DNA from: Methylobacterium amylolyticum
GTDB lineage: Bacteria > Pseudomonadota > Alphaproteobacteria > Rhizobiales > Beijerinckiaceae
Assembly (NCBI RefSeq): GCF_030700245.1
Contig: NZ_JAUYZI010000054.1
Coordinates: 1-35,395, forward strand
DNA length: 35,395 nucleotides
Reading direction: 5' to 3'
Shown here: in pieces, positions 16,940-24,165 of the stretch
Layout of the letters: each line of letters begins with the position of its first letter
How positions within the stretch are numbered: position 1 is the stretch's first letter
Program-made: the position numbers and the translations under genes
Notes under the pieces: model-generated
What the model was told of the DNA's origin: nothing
Databases searched by the model: none
Seen by the model: only the letters and a program-made list of their open reading frames with translations

Positions 16940-17311
16940 ATGCCTGCCACGTTCGATTGGCGACCTCTCGGCGACCGAGCGCTCCGTCTCCTGCTATCGA
17001 CGGTCTTCACGGTCGCGGGCGGGATGAAGCTCGCGGCGGCGGAGTTCGAGATCTCGAACTTCGAACGCTTCGGCTACGCGAACTGGTTCATGTATGCCGT
17101 GGGCATCGCCCAAATGCTCGGAGCGGCCTCGCTCTGGGTCCGGGGTTACGCCGCCTACGGGGCGCTGTTCCTGGCCACCATGATGGCCGGCGGTGCCGTC
17201 AGTCACCTCCGTGCCGGTGATCCGGCCGTCATGGCGACTCCGGCGCTCGTACTACTGACGCTTCTATGCGGCCTAGCCTTCACCCGGCGAGGCGAGCTTT
17301 CCACCATCTGA
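16940..17311 (+). CDS. DoxX-like membrane protein
   Basis: This 123-residue protein has four hydrophobic segments. The pattern LLLSTVFTVAGGMKLAAAEFEISNFERFGYANWFMYAVG is that of the DoxX_2/DoxX-like family, whose members have four transmembrane helices and poorly known roles, often near redox or detoxification genes. A GGGGAG ribosome site lies upstream. It is the last gene of the propeller-MATE-DoxX unit. No terminator with a T run follows. Confidence 0.8.
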   Translation: MPATFDWRPLGDRALRLLLSTVFTVAGGMKLAAAEFEISNFERFGYANWFMYAVGIAQMLGAASLWVRGYAAYGALFLATMMAGGAVSHLRAGDPAVMATPALVLLTLLCGLAFTRRGELSTI

Positions 17312-17553
17312 CGCCGGACCGGGGAAGCCTGTGACGACCGAGGGGCACGGCGCCGGCTTGGTCGCGTCGAAGGTGGCGACAGGACGAAAAGTCTCCCCGC
17401 CGAGCCTTGATAGTAAAAATTATTACCTTAATCTATTGGCGCGGGCGGTAGTCGGCCTGCTGCCTCCACGGGAGGGCATCGTGGCCCAGGGAAGCATCAA
17501 GACCGCAATCGTCACGTGATCGGCCCCCACACGGTGGAGGTGGCAGCGCTCTC

Positions 17554-17736
17554 GTGGATCGCCTGACTTGGCGCGGCCACGAGTTCCTCGATACCATCCG
17601 CGACGATGAAGTCTGGGCACAGACCAAACAAACAGCCAAGGGAGCCGGCACCGGAGCGATCGAGTTCGTATGGGGGATCGCGAAGGAGGTCGCGAAGGCG
17701 GAGATCAAGCGGCGGACCGGGCTCGATGTCGGCTGA
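17554..17736 (+). pseudogene. C-terminal fragment of a DUF2513-like protein
   Basis: The 60 residues DRLTWRGHEFLDTIRDDEVW followed by AQTKQTAKGAGTG and a short helix match the end of DUF2513 proteins, whose C-terminus reads LTWxGHEFLDxxRxDxxWxKxK. The N-terminal winged-helix part is missing; upstream bases in the same frame do not encode it. The GTG start lacks a ribosome site. It is a truncated gene next to a truncated integrase, which marks a deletion or old insertion boundary. Confidence 0.6.
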
Positions 17737-17998
17737 TCCGACGATCCTGGTTCCATCGAACCTGCCGGCTCCAGCGCTCGTCGCGGCAGCGGGCGAGCGC
17801 GCCGCCTACCACTTCCTGGAGTTCTTCACCGCCCAGATCCGCAATCCCAACACCCGCCGAGCCTACGTCCGGGCGGTCGGCGCGTTCTGCGCTTGGCTCG
17901 ATGCGCGCGGCCTGCCCTCGATCGCGGCCGTCAGCTCTACCGGCGGGCGTTCGGCGATGTGGCGCCGCAGGCGCTGCTGGCGTCCGGGCGCGCGATGA
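17726..17998 (+). pseudogene. N-terminal fragment of a tyrosine integrase
   Basis: The frame starts at ATG 17726 and reads AAYHFLEFFTAQIRNPNTRR, AYVRAVGAFCAWLDARGLPS: the SAM-like core-binding domain of XerC/phage-type integrases. Similarity stops near 17937 (after SIAAVS) and the frame continues with unrelated Arg-rich sequence to a stop. The catalytic domain with the Arg-His-Arg-Tyr set is absent, so it cannot recombine DNA. The break is followed at once by the convergent APS kinase gene. Confidence 0.75.
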
Positions 17999-18007
17999 CT
18001 ACCTGGA

Positions 18008-18625
18008 TCAGACTGCGCTCAGCCGCAGCAGCGCTGCGCATAACGGCGCGGCCGAGGCCTCGACCGTCAGTCCATCCGTGCGCAGCCGCAAGTCCGGCGC
18101 GTCCGGCGCCTCGTAGTACGCTGACACACCCGTGAACCGCGCGACCTGCCCCGCCCGGGCTCGCGCATAAAGGCCTTTCGGATCACGCGCCTCGCACACC
18201 GGCAGCGGCGTATCCACGAACACTTCCAGAAACGGTAGGGTACCCGCGACTGCCCGCGCACCAGCTCGCTCGACCCGGGATGGCGAAATCAGCGCCACGA
18301 TCACGATCAGCCCAGCCTCGGCCATCAGTCGCGCCACCTCGGCCGCCCGCCGCATGTTCTCGGCCCGATCAGCATCGCTGAAGCCCAGATCCCGGCTAAG
18401 CCCGTGACGCAGATTGTCGCCGTCGAGCACGAAGACGTGTCGTCCGTGCGCGGCGAGCCCGCGGTCCGCCGCGTCGGCGATGCTGGTCTTGCCCGCGCCA
18501 GGTAAGCCTGTCAGCCACGCTATCGCAGGCCGCTGACCGAGGCGTTCCCAGCGTGGTTCGCGCGGCGCGAATGTTTGCCACGTGACGTCCCGGATTATCA
18601 CATCTCGTTGAGGCGGCACGGTCAA
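18008..18625 (-). CDS. cysC: Adenylyl-sulfate (APS) kinase
   Basis: This 205-residue protein phosphorylates adenosine 5'-phosphosulfate with ATP to give PAPS, the sulfate donor. It has the P-loop GLPGAGKTS (40-48; the usual form is GLSGSGKST), LDGDNLRHGL (68-76), RAENMRRAAEVARL, the catalytic Ser in ALISPSR (111-117), DPKGLYARARAGQ and FTGVSAYYEAP. The start is uncertain: TTG 18625, GTG 18619 and GTG 18601 are possible and none has a good ribosome site. It is divergent from the sulfotransferase at 18812, the likely consumer of its product. No CysN/CysD sulfurylase is present, so APS comes from elsewhere. Confidence 0.92.
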   Translation of the reverse strand: MTVPPQRDVIIRDVTWQTFAPREPRWERLGQRPAIAWLTGLPGAGKTSIADAADRGLAAHGRHVFVLDGDNLRHGLSRDLGFSDADRAENMRRAAEVARLMAEAGLIVIVALISPSRVERAGARAVAGTLPFLEVFVDTPLPVCEARDPKGLYARARAGQVARFTGVSAYYEAPDAPDLRLRTDGLTVEASAAPLCAALLRLSAV

Positions 18626-18669
18626 CGCCCGCGTTTAGACTGCGTATTTATATCACATCTCGCTGTGAC
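18595..18669. repeat. Direct repeat TATCACATCTCG(T/C)TG around the cysC start
   Basis: TATCACATCTCGTTG (from about 18595) and TATCACATCTCGCTG (from about 18652) are near-identical 15-mers 57 bases apart, one within the start of cysC and one upstream of it. They could be regulator sites for cysC or the divergent sulfotransferase, or chance. Confidence 0.3.
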
Positions 18670-18729
18670 CCGCAAAACACGCCCCTGGACAAACAGTAGC
18701 TGAACCTGCTTTTCGAAGATTATATGACA

Positions 18730-18768
18730 GGTGCCAGGGCACTTTGCTATCGACGGCCTTCTGGCACC
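18730..18768. promoter_or_regulatory. Inverted repeat upstream of sulfotransferase
   Basis: GGTGCCAG (18730-18737) and CTGGCACC (18761-18768) form a perfect 8-bp inverted repeat separated by 23 bases, in the gap between the divergent cysC and sulfotransferase genes. It may be an operator or a leader hairpin; no partner protein can be named. Confidence 0.35.
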
Positions 18769-18811
18769 GCGCCATGGTGGCGGCTTGGTCTAGGACGCCC
18801 CCGCCAGCCGT

Positions 18812-19657
18812 GTGACCCAGTATCACTTCATCTCCGGCCTGCCGCGCGCCGGCTCGACCCTGCTGTCGGCCTTGCTGCGCCAGAACCCGGCCGTGCGCGC
18901 CGGCATCGTCAGCCCGGTCGGGTCGCTGGTGGCCGCCGTGCTGAAGGACATGGGCCCGGACAACGAGACCAGCCTGTTTCTCGACGAGGCCCAGCGCGCC
19001 GCCCTGCTGCGCGGCCTCTTCGACAGCTACTACGGCGCGCTGCCGCCCGGCACGGCGGTGTTCGATACCAATCGCGGGTGGACAGGCCGCCTCGACCTGC
19101 TCGCACGCCTGTTCCCCGACTGCCGAGTGATCTGCTGCGTGCGTCCCGTGCCGTGGATCATCGACTCGGTCGAGCGGCTGATCCGGCGCAACGTGTTCGA
19201 GGTATCGAAGATTTTTGGCTCGGATGTCGGCGGCACCGCTTACTCGCGCGCCGAGCTGATGATGGCGCCCTCCGGCCTGATCGGCTTCCCGCTGAACGCG
19301 ATGAAGCAGGCGATGCACGGTGATCACTCCGCGCGGCTCCTGCTCCTGCCCTACGACACCTTGGCCGAGCACCCGCAGGAGACGCTGGCTGCCGTCTACG
19401 AGTTCTGCGGCTTACCGCCGTTCAAGCACGACGTGGACGACATCGCTTTCGACGCGGGAGAGTTCGACGCGCGGCTGGGCACACCGGGGCTGCACGCGGT
19501 GCGGCCGCAGGCGCGGCGGGAGGTGCGGGAAACGATCCTGCCACCGGACCTGTGGGCGCGCTGGGAAGGGGCGAGCGTGTGGCGCGACCCGGCCTTCCAC
19601 CGGCGCGTGGCGGTCGGGGGAACGCCCGGTGCGGACCATGGGACAGCCGCAGGCTGA
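18812..19657 (+). CDS. PAPS-dependent sulfotransferase
   Basis: This 281-residue protein moves a sulfo group from PAPS to an acceptor. The 5'-phosphosulfate loop YHFISGLPRAGSTLLSALLR is at residues 4-23, and the 3'-phosphate-binding segment is RPVPWIIDSVERLI with the conserved Arg and Ser. The C-terminal part (LLLPYDTLAEHPQETLAAVY) matches bacterial Sulfotransfer family proteins, many of which sit beside cell-surface or glycan genes. The start is GTG with no clear ribosome site. The divergent cysC should supply PAPS. The stop lies 36 bases before the glycine-rich Hint protein, so that protein, or a glycan on it, is a possible substrate (inference). Confidence 0.88.
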   Translation: MTQYHFISGLPRAGSTLLSALLRQNPAVRAGIVSPVGSLVAAVLKDMGPDNETSLFLDEAQRAALLRGLFDSYYGALPPGTAVFDTNRGWTGRLDLLARLFPDCRVICCVRPVPWIIDSVERLIRRNVFEVSKIFGSDVGGTAYSRAELMMAPSGLIGFPLNAMKQAMHGDHSARLLLLPYDTLAEHPQETLAAVYEFCGLPPFKHDVDDIAFDAGEFDARLGTPGLHAVRPQARREVRETILPPDLWARWEGASVWRDPAFHRRVAVGGTPGADHGTAAG

Positions 19658-19693
19658 GGCCGGTGGGGATGAGGCGCACGGGAAGGACAGGGC

Positions 19694-21370
19694 ATGGGCA
19701 CGTATAACTTCCAGGCGGCCCAGGGGGGGCTGGCCCCGCAGCAGACCGCCACCATCACGCAGGCCGGCACCTACGACCTCTCCGCCTTCGGGGCGCAGGG
19801 CGGTGGCAGCCTCAACGGGGGGACCGGCGGCCTCGGCGCCGGGACGGGGGCCTACTTCGACCTGGCCGCGGGCACGCGTCTGCGCATCGTCGTCGGCGGG
19901 CAGGGCCAAGGGGGGAACGTCAACGGCGGCGGCGGCGGCGGCGGCAGCTTCATCCTGGCGAGCACGGATGGCGGGGCGAGCTACGCGCTGCTGCTCGCCT
20001 CCGGCGGTGGTGGGGGCGCTGCGTCCGGGAACAATGGTACCGCAGTCAACGGCTCCGGAGGCTACAGCGCGACCAGCGGACGCGGTACCGGTATAGGCGG
20101 GGTCGTCGGCGCCGGCGGCACGGGCGGCGCCAACGGTGGCGGTGGCGGCGGTGCGGGCTTCAACGGCGGCGGCGCAAACGGCACGGGGACTCTTCCCGGA
20201 TCCGGAGCGGGCAGCTACCGGACCTTCGGCACCGGTGGTCAATCCAGCGGCAGCGGCGGACCCGGCGGCGGCGGCGGCGGCGGCAACGCCCTCGCAGGCG
20301 GCGGCGGCGGCGGCTACACGGGTGGCTTCGGCGGCGGTGGCAGCGGACCCGGTGGCGGGGTCGGCGGGGGAGGCTACTCGTACATCTCGAGCGGGGGCAC
20401 GGCGATCGGGGCACAGACGGTGGCCGCGACGCGGTCTGGCGACGGGCAGGTCACCGTCACCTTCGTGCGCGCGCCGGCCAACAACCCCTGCTTCTGCACA
20501 GGCACGCGCATCCTGACGGACCGTGGCGCCAGGCCGGTGGAGGATCTGGCGGTCGGCGACACGGTCGTCACCGTCACGGGCGATCTGCGACCAGTGCTCT
20601 GGATCGGCTCGCGCCACTACCCCGGGGAGAGTGCACCCAAGGACAATCGTCCGGTGCGGATCAAGGCGGATGCGATCGAACCCGGCGTGCCGTCCCGCGA
20701 CCTGCTCGTCTCGCCCGACCACGCCCTCTTCCTCGACGGCCTGTTCGTCGCCGCCGGACATCTTGTCAACGGCACGAGCATCACCCGCGGCGAGGCGGTG
20801 GCGGATCTCACCTACTGGCATGTCGAGCTGGACACCCACGACATCCTGCTCGCCGAGAACACCCCGGCCGAGAGCTTCCTGGCTGCGCCGGGGGTGCGCC
20901 GGCAGTTCGACGGACGTCATCGTCCCGATGCAGACGCGGACCCCATCCCCTGCGCCGAGCGTATCGAGCAGGGTCCCGAGCTGGACGCGCTGTGCGACCG
21001 GCTGATCGTCCGCGCCGGCCTGTCGACCGAGCCAACCCGGTTCGGCGCCGTGCAGGCGTGGCTGGACAAGTGCGACGGCACCCGCGTCGCCGGCTGGGCG
21101 CGGGATGCCGCCCATCCGGACGCCCCGGTGTGCCTCGATATCGTGGTGGACGGCATCACCGTGGCGATGACGCTCGCGGAGCAATACCGGGCTGACATCG
21201 CGGTAGCTGGCATCGGCGACGGCTGCCACGGCTTCGATCTGGATCTGGACGAGCCACTGGCGCCGGACGCGGCGCACACCGTCGAGGTACGCCGCTCGTC
21301 CGACGGTTTGCGGGTCTGTGCGATGGCCGTGGATGCGGCGGGTCAGTGGACGCCGCTTCTGGCGGCTTGA
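19694..21370 (+). CDS. Glycine-rich Hint-domain protein with C-terminal 'GWA' domain
   Basis: This 558-residue protein has three parts. Residues about 1-262 are a Gly_rich (PF12810-like) domain (GTYDLSAFGAQGG, LRIVVGGQGQGG, then long glycine runs). Residues about 266-400 are a Hint_2-like Hedgehog/intein domain, starting at Cys266 in PCFCTGTRILTDRGARPVED and containing LLVSPDHALFLDG and HDILLAENTPAESFL; such domains can cut or rearrange their own chain. Residues about 453-558 are a beta-rich domain with RVAGWARDAAHPDAPV and RADIAVAGIGDGCHGFDLDL, seen in surface-glycan enzymes. There is no classical signal peptide. It ends at TGA, and the same frame resumes after six codons as the next gene. 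Confidence 0.8.
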   Translation: MGTYNFQAAQGGLAPQQTATITQAGTYDLSAFGAQGGGSLNGGTGGLGAGTGAYFDLAAGTRLRIVVGGQGQGGNVNGGGGGGGSFILASTDGGASYALLLASGGGGGAASGNNGTAVNGSGGYSATSGRGTGIGGVVGAGGTGGANGGGGGGAGFNGGGANGTGTLPGSGAGSYRTFGTGGQSSGSGGPGGGGGGGNALAGGGGGGYTGGFGGGGSGPGGGVGGGGYSYISSGGTAIGAQTVAATRSGDGQVTVTFVRAPANNPCFCTGTRILTDRGARPVEDLAVGDTVVTVTGDLRPVLWIGSRHYPGESAPKDNRPVRIKADAIEPGVPSRDLLVSPDHALFLDGLFVAAGHLVNGTSITRGEAVADLTYWHVELDTHDILLAENTPAESFLAAPGVRRQFDGRHRPDADADPIPCAERIEQGPELDALCDRLIVRAGLSTEPTRFGAVQAWLDKCDGTRVAGWARDAAHPDAPVCLDIVVDGITVAMTLAEQYRADIAVAGIGDGCHGFDLDLDEPLAPDAAHTVEVRRSSDGLRVCAMAVDAAGQWTPLLAA

Positions 21371-21388
21371 GCGCGGCCTGACCCGTCC

Positions 21389-21718
21389 GTGGCGCTGCTC
21401 GGACATGTCGGGACGCTGACCCACCGGCGGATCGCCGGCTGGGCGTGGGAGAGCGATGCGCCGAACGTGCCGGTGACCGTCCTCGTGGCGATCGAGCGGC
21501 GGGTGCTGGGGCGGTGCCGGGCGGACCGGTTCCGCGAGGATCTGGCGATCGAAGGCCTGGGCACGGGCCGGTGCGGCTTCGCGCTCGATCTACCGGCGGG
21601 TCGCCTCGCGCTGCGGCGCGGCTACGCGATCAGCGTGCGCCGCGAGGGGGATGGGCTTCACCTGCCCGGCTCGCCCTACCTGCTGGAGCCAGCCATCCAG
21701 ATCGTGCGAGGCGCGTAG
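21389..21718 (+). CDS. Stand-alone 'GWA' domain protein
   Basis: This 109-residue protein (GTG start) is one copy of the domain at the C-terminus of the preceding Hint protein. RRIAGWAWESDAPNVPVTV aligns with RVAGWARDAAHPDAPVCLD, and FREDLAIEGLGTGRCGFALD with YRADIAVAGIGDGCHGFDLD. It lies in the same reading frame as the preceding gene, separated by one TGA and six sense codons, and has no good ribosome site. It is therefore either a translationally coupled partner or the detached end of a once longer protein. No catalytic function is known to me. Confidence 0.65.
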   Translation: MALLGHVGTLTHRRIAGWAWESDAPNVPVTVLVAIERRVLGRCRADRFREDLAIEGLGTGRCGFALDLPAGRLALRRGYAISVRREGDGLHLPGSPYLLEPAIQIVRGA

Positions 21719-21751
21719 AAATCCCCAAGCTTCAGCTATATATGCGTGTAG

Positions 21752-21993
21752 TATGCGAAGGAGCTGGACCGGCCAAGCCGTTCCCTAATGGATTGTTATG
21801 CGAAGGTCCCGGCGGATCGGCTGCTACCCTCTATGTCTACTCCGGAGATGCGGCCGAGGTGTCGCACCGGAAGCATCCGTTCGACCACCCCCCTCCGGAC
21901 GCACCGGGAACGACCGGGGAAGGCGAGGAGCGGTAATTGGCTCGTCGCCCAGAAGCGGACGCGATCTCTCTCGCAGTCCGGGCATTCGCATAA
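21752..21993. repeat. TATGCGAA motif cluster, candidate recombinase arms
   Basis: TATGCGAA occurs at 21752-21759 and 21797-21804 in direct orientation (45 bases apart), and as TTCGCATA at 21985-21992 inverted. The second and third extend to TTATGCGAA and TTCGCATAA, which look like the half-sites bound by Xer-type tyrosine recombinases. A related TATGCG lies at 21741. The 21719-22103 gap holds no recognisable gene, so it may be the footprint of a lost mobile element. The recombinase link is inference. Confidence 0.35.
21891..21923. repeat. 33-bp interspersed repeat, copy 2
   Basis: This stretch matches 9141-9173 at 28 of 33 bases. It sits between two TATGCGAA motifs in a gene-free gap. Confidence 0.5.
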
Positions 21994-22103
21994 AATGCGC
22001 GTATGGAACCTGTAGTGGTCGCCCATTCGGCTAAGCGGCTGTTATGGAGCTTGATGCTGTAGCCTTCCGCCTGTCGCTCATCGTCGGGCAGGCTCGCGCG
22101 TCC

Positions 22104-22991
22104 ATGACTCTCGATCAGCTCCGCATCTTCGTCGCCGTGGCCGAGCGCCAGCACGTCACCCGCGCCGCCGAGGCGCTCAACATCGTCCAGTCCGCCGTCA
22201 GCAGCGCCGTCTCCGCCCTGGAGGCCCGCCACGCCGTCAAGCTGTTCCACCGGGTCGGGCGCGGCATCGAGCTGACCGAGGCCGGCCGCGTCTTTCTGGG
22301 CGAGGCCCGCGCCGTGCTCGCCCGCGCCGAGGCCGCCGAGCTGGTACTCGCCGATCTCAGCGGCCTGCGCCGCGGCACCCTGCGCGTCCACGCCAGCCAG
22401 ACCATCGCCGGCCACTGGCTGCCCCGCCACCTCGTCGCCTTCCGCCGCGCCTACCCGGACGTCGCCGTCCGCCTCGCTGTCGGCAACACCGCCGAGGTGG
22501 CCCGGGCGGTCGGCGAGGGCGCGGCTGAACTCGGCTTCGTCGAGGGTGCGGTGGACGACCCCGCCCTATCCGCCACCCCGGTGGCTCAGGATCGCCTCGT
22601 CCTGGTGGTGCCCCCGGACCACCCGTGGGCCGCCGCCCCGGCGATCGCCGCCGCAGACCTCGCCGCCCACCCCTTCGTGCTGCGCGAGGCGGGCTCGGGC
22701 ACCCGCTCGGCCTTCGAGGCGGCGTTGGCGGCAGTGAACATCATGCCGGAGGGGCTGACCGTCGCGCTGGAGCTGCCCTCGAACGAGGCGGTGTTGGCCG
22801 CGGTGGAGGCCGGCGCCGGGGCGAGCGTGCTATCGGAGGCCGTCGTGGCGGGCACGCTCTCCACCGGTGCCCTCGTCGTCGCCCCGTTCCCACTGCCCGC
22901 CCGCACCTTCTCGATGCTACGCCACAAGGAGCGCTATCGCAGCCGGGCCGCGGACGCCCTGCTCGACGTGATCCGCGACGCGGGCCCGTGA
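22104..22991 (+). CDS. LysR-family regulator, YeiE-like
   Basis: This 295-residue protein has a LysR helix-turn-helix (TLDQLRIFVAVAERQHVTRA, QSAVSSAVSALEARHAVKLF) and an effector domain with LRVHASQTIAGHWLPRHLV, AVGNTAEVARAVGEGAAELG and VLREAGSGTRSAFE. These match the arrangement in E. coli YeiE (LRIYASSTIGNYILP, VGNSQDVMQAV, ILRERGSGTRE), a regulator of sulfite stress. The start at 22104 fits the family; 22044 is an alternative without better support. It is convergent with the sulfite-oxidase gene (six bases between stops) and in the same cluster as the YeiH-type exporter, so it probably controls this sulfite cluster. Confidence 0.88.
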   Translation: MTLDQLRIFVAVAERQHVTRAAEALNIVQSAVSSAVSALEARHAVKLFHRVGRGIELTEAGRVFLGEARAVLARAEAAELVLADLSGLRRGTLRVHASQTIAGHWLPRHLVAFRRAYPDVAVRLAVGNTAEVARAVGEGAAELGFVEGAVDDPALSATPVAQDRLVLVVPPDHPWAAAPAIAAADLAAHPFVLREAGSGTRSAFEAALAAVNIMPEGLTVALELPSNEAVLAAVEAGAGASVLSEAVVAGTLSTGALVVAPFPLPARTFSMLRHKERYRSRAADALLDVIRDAGP

Positions 22992-22997
22992 GCCGCT

Positions 22998-24098
22998 TCA
23001 GGCCACCGTGACCCGTACGCGGTGCCAGGCGGTGCCGAGGTAGCCCTTGCGGTTCCAGGTGTCGTCGGGAGCGGCCGGCTGCGTCTGGCCGGCCGCGTCC
23101 CAGGCGCGCGCCGCGAGCTCGTGCTCGCCCGGCGGCAGATCGATCTCAGCCGACCAGAACGTCCAGGCGAACGGCGCGGCCTCCTCCAACCGGGCCTGCA
23201 CCCAGTGCCGCCCGCCATCGCCCGACACGTCGACGCGCGCCACCGCGCGATCGCCGCACACCGCGTAGCCGCGTACGGTGGTGCGCCCTGCCGCCAGCGC
23301 CGCGCCGCGGGCAGGCTCGCAGATCGCGCTGTTGAGCGGCATGGTCTCGATGGTGATGCCATCGTCCGGGCCGACGCCTTCCGGATCGACCTGCGGCGGC
23401 AGAAACTTGTAGTCGTTGGCCTGGATCGGGTTGTCGGACGGGCGGTCCTGGACGGTGATCGAGGCCAGCCATTTCGGGCTGCGCACCCCGGCGTACCCCG
23501 GCACCACCGCGCGCAACGGAAAGCCGTGCTCGGGCAGCAGGGCTGCGCCGTTCATGGTGTGGGCGAGCAGCGTCTCGGGCGCCAGCGCCTTGGCCAACGG
23601 GATCGAGGCGCCGTAGCGGTAGTCCTCTCCATCGACGGTGTCATGGCACGCGAAGGCCACATGCAAGCCCTCCCGCGCGCTCGCCATGTCGAACCCGGCC
23701 GCCGTCAACACCTCGACGAGGCGGGGGCCGGTCCAGTCGGCAGTGCCGATGGCGCCAGCATCCCAGGGATCACCCGAGACCGGGGCGACCGCGCGCAGGT
23801 CGGCGCGGCGGTTACCTGCGCATTGCAGGGTGGCCGTCACGGTCGTTTGGGGCATCGCCTGGATCTCGGCGAGCGAAAGGGACAGCTTTCGGCCCAACGC
23901 CCCACCGACCTCCAGGCGATAGGTCCTCGCGTCGATCGCCGGCAGATCCCCGTGTGAGCGCACGTAGAAGTCCACGGCGGCGGTGCGCCAGGACACGCGC
24001 AGCCGGTCCAGCGGCGGCTCGGCGTTGTAGGGCGCGCGCTCGTGCACGATCAGGCGCGCCATGCGCTCGGGAAGGTCGCGGGCGGGCTGGTTAGGCAT
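22998..24098 (-). CDS. Sulfite-oxidase-fold molybdenum enzyme, no export signal
   Basis: This 366-residue protein has an oxidoreductase molybdopterin-binding domain, with the Mo-binding Cys in TVTATLQCAGNRRADL (near residue 93) and PLRAVVPGYAGVRSPKWLASI. A Mo-co dimerisation domain (about 240-366, with ARVDVSGDGGRHWVQARLEE and YLGTAWHRVRV) follows. It resembles eukaryotic-type sulfite oxidases, which oxidise sulfite to sulfate, but has no haem domain. There is no Tat or Sec signal at the N-terminus, so it is probably cytoplasmic. The start at 24098 has GAGAGGA seven bases upstream. It is the last gene of the minus-strand sulfite operon and a paralogue of the exported enzyme at 25658. Confidence 0.88.
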   Translation of the reverse strand: MPNQPARDLPERMARLIVHERAPYNAEPPLDRLRVSWRTAAVDFYVRSHGDLPAIDARTYRLEVGGALGRKLSLSLAEIQAMPQTTVTATLQCAGNRRADLRAVAPVSGDPWDAGAIGTADWTGPRLVEVLTAAGFDMASAREGLHVAFACHDTVDGEDYRYGASIPLAKALAPETLLAHTMNGAALLPEHGFPLRAVVPGYAGVRSPKWLASITVQDRPSDNPIQANDYKFLPPQVDPEGVGPDDGITIETMPLNSAICEPARGAALAAGRTTVRGYAVCGDRAVARVDVSGDGGRHWVQARLEEAAPFAWTFWSAEIDLPPGEHELAARAWDAAGQTQPAAPDDTWNRKGYLGTAWHRVRVTVA

Positions 24099-24165
24099 CA
24101 GTCGTTCCTCTCTTCCGGGCGGCTGCGCGCCGGGACCACCCGGGTCCCGGCGGCGCGGCCCCGCG

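Noticed and set aside
17331..17519. 62-codon ORF after the DoxX-like gene
   Set aside because: There is no ribosome site, no recognisable pattern and no helix or domain signature.
19920..20370. Tandem GGC-rich repeats suggesting a repeat array or CRISPR
   Set aside because: They are the coding repeats of the glycine-rich domain, with no regular spacers.
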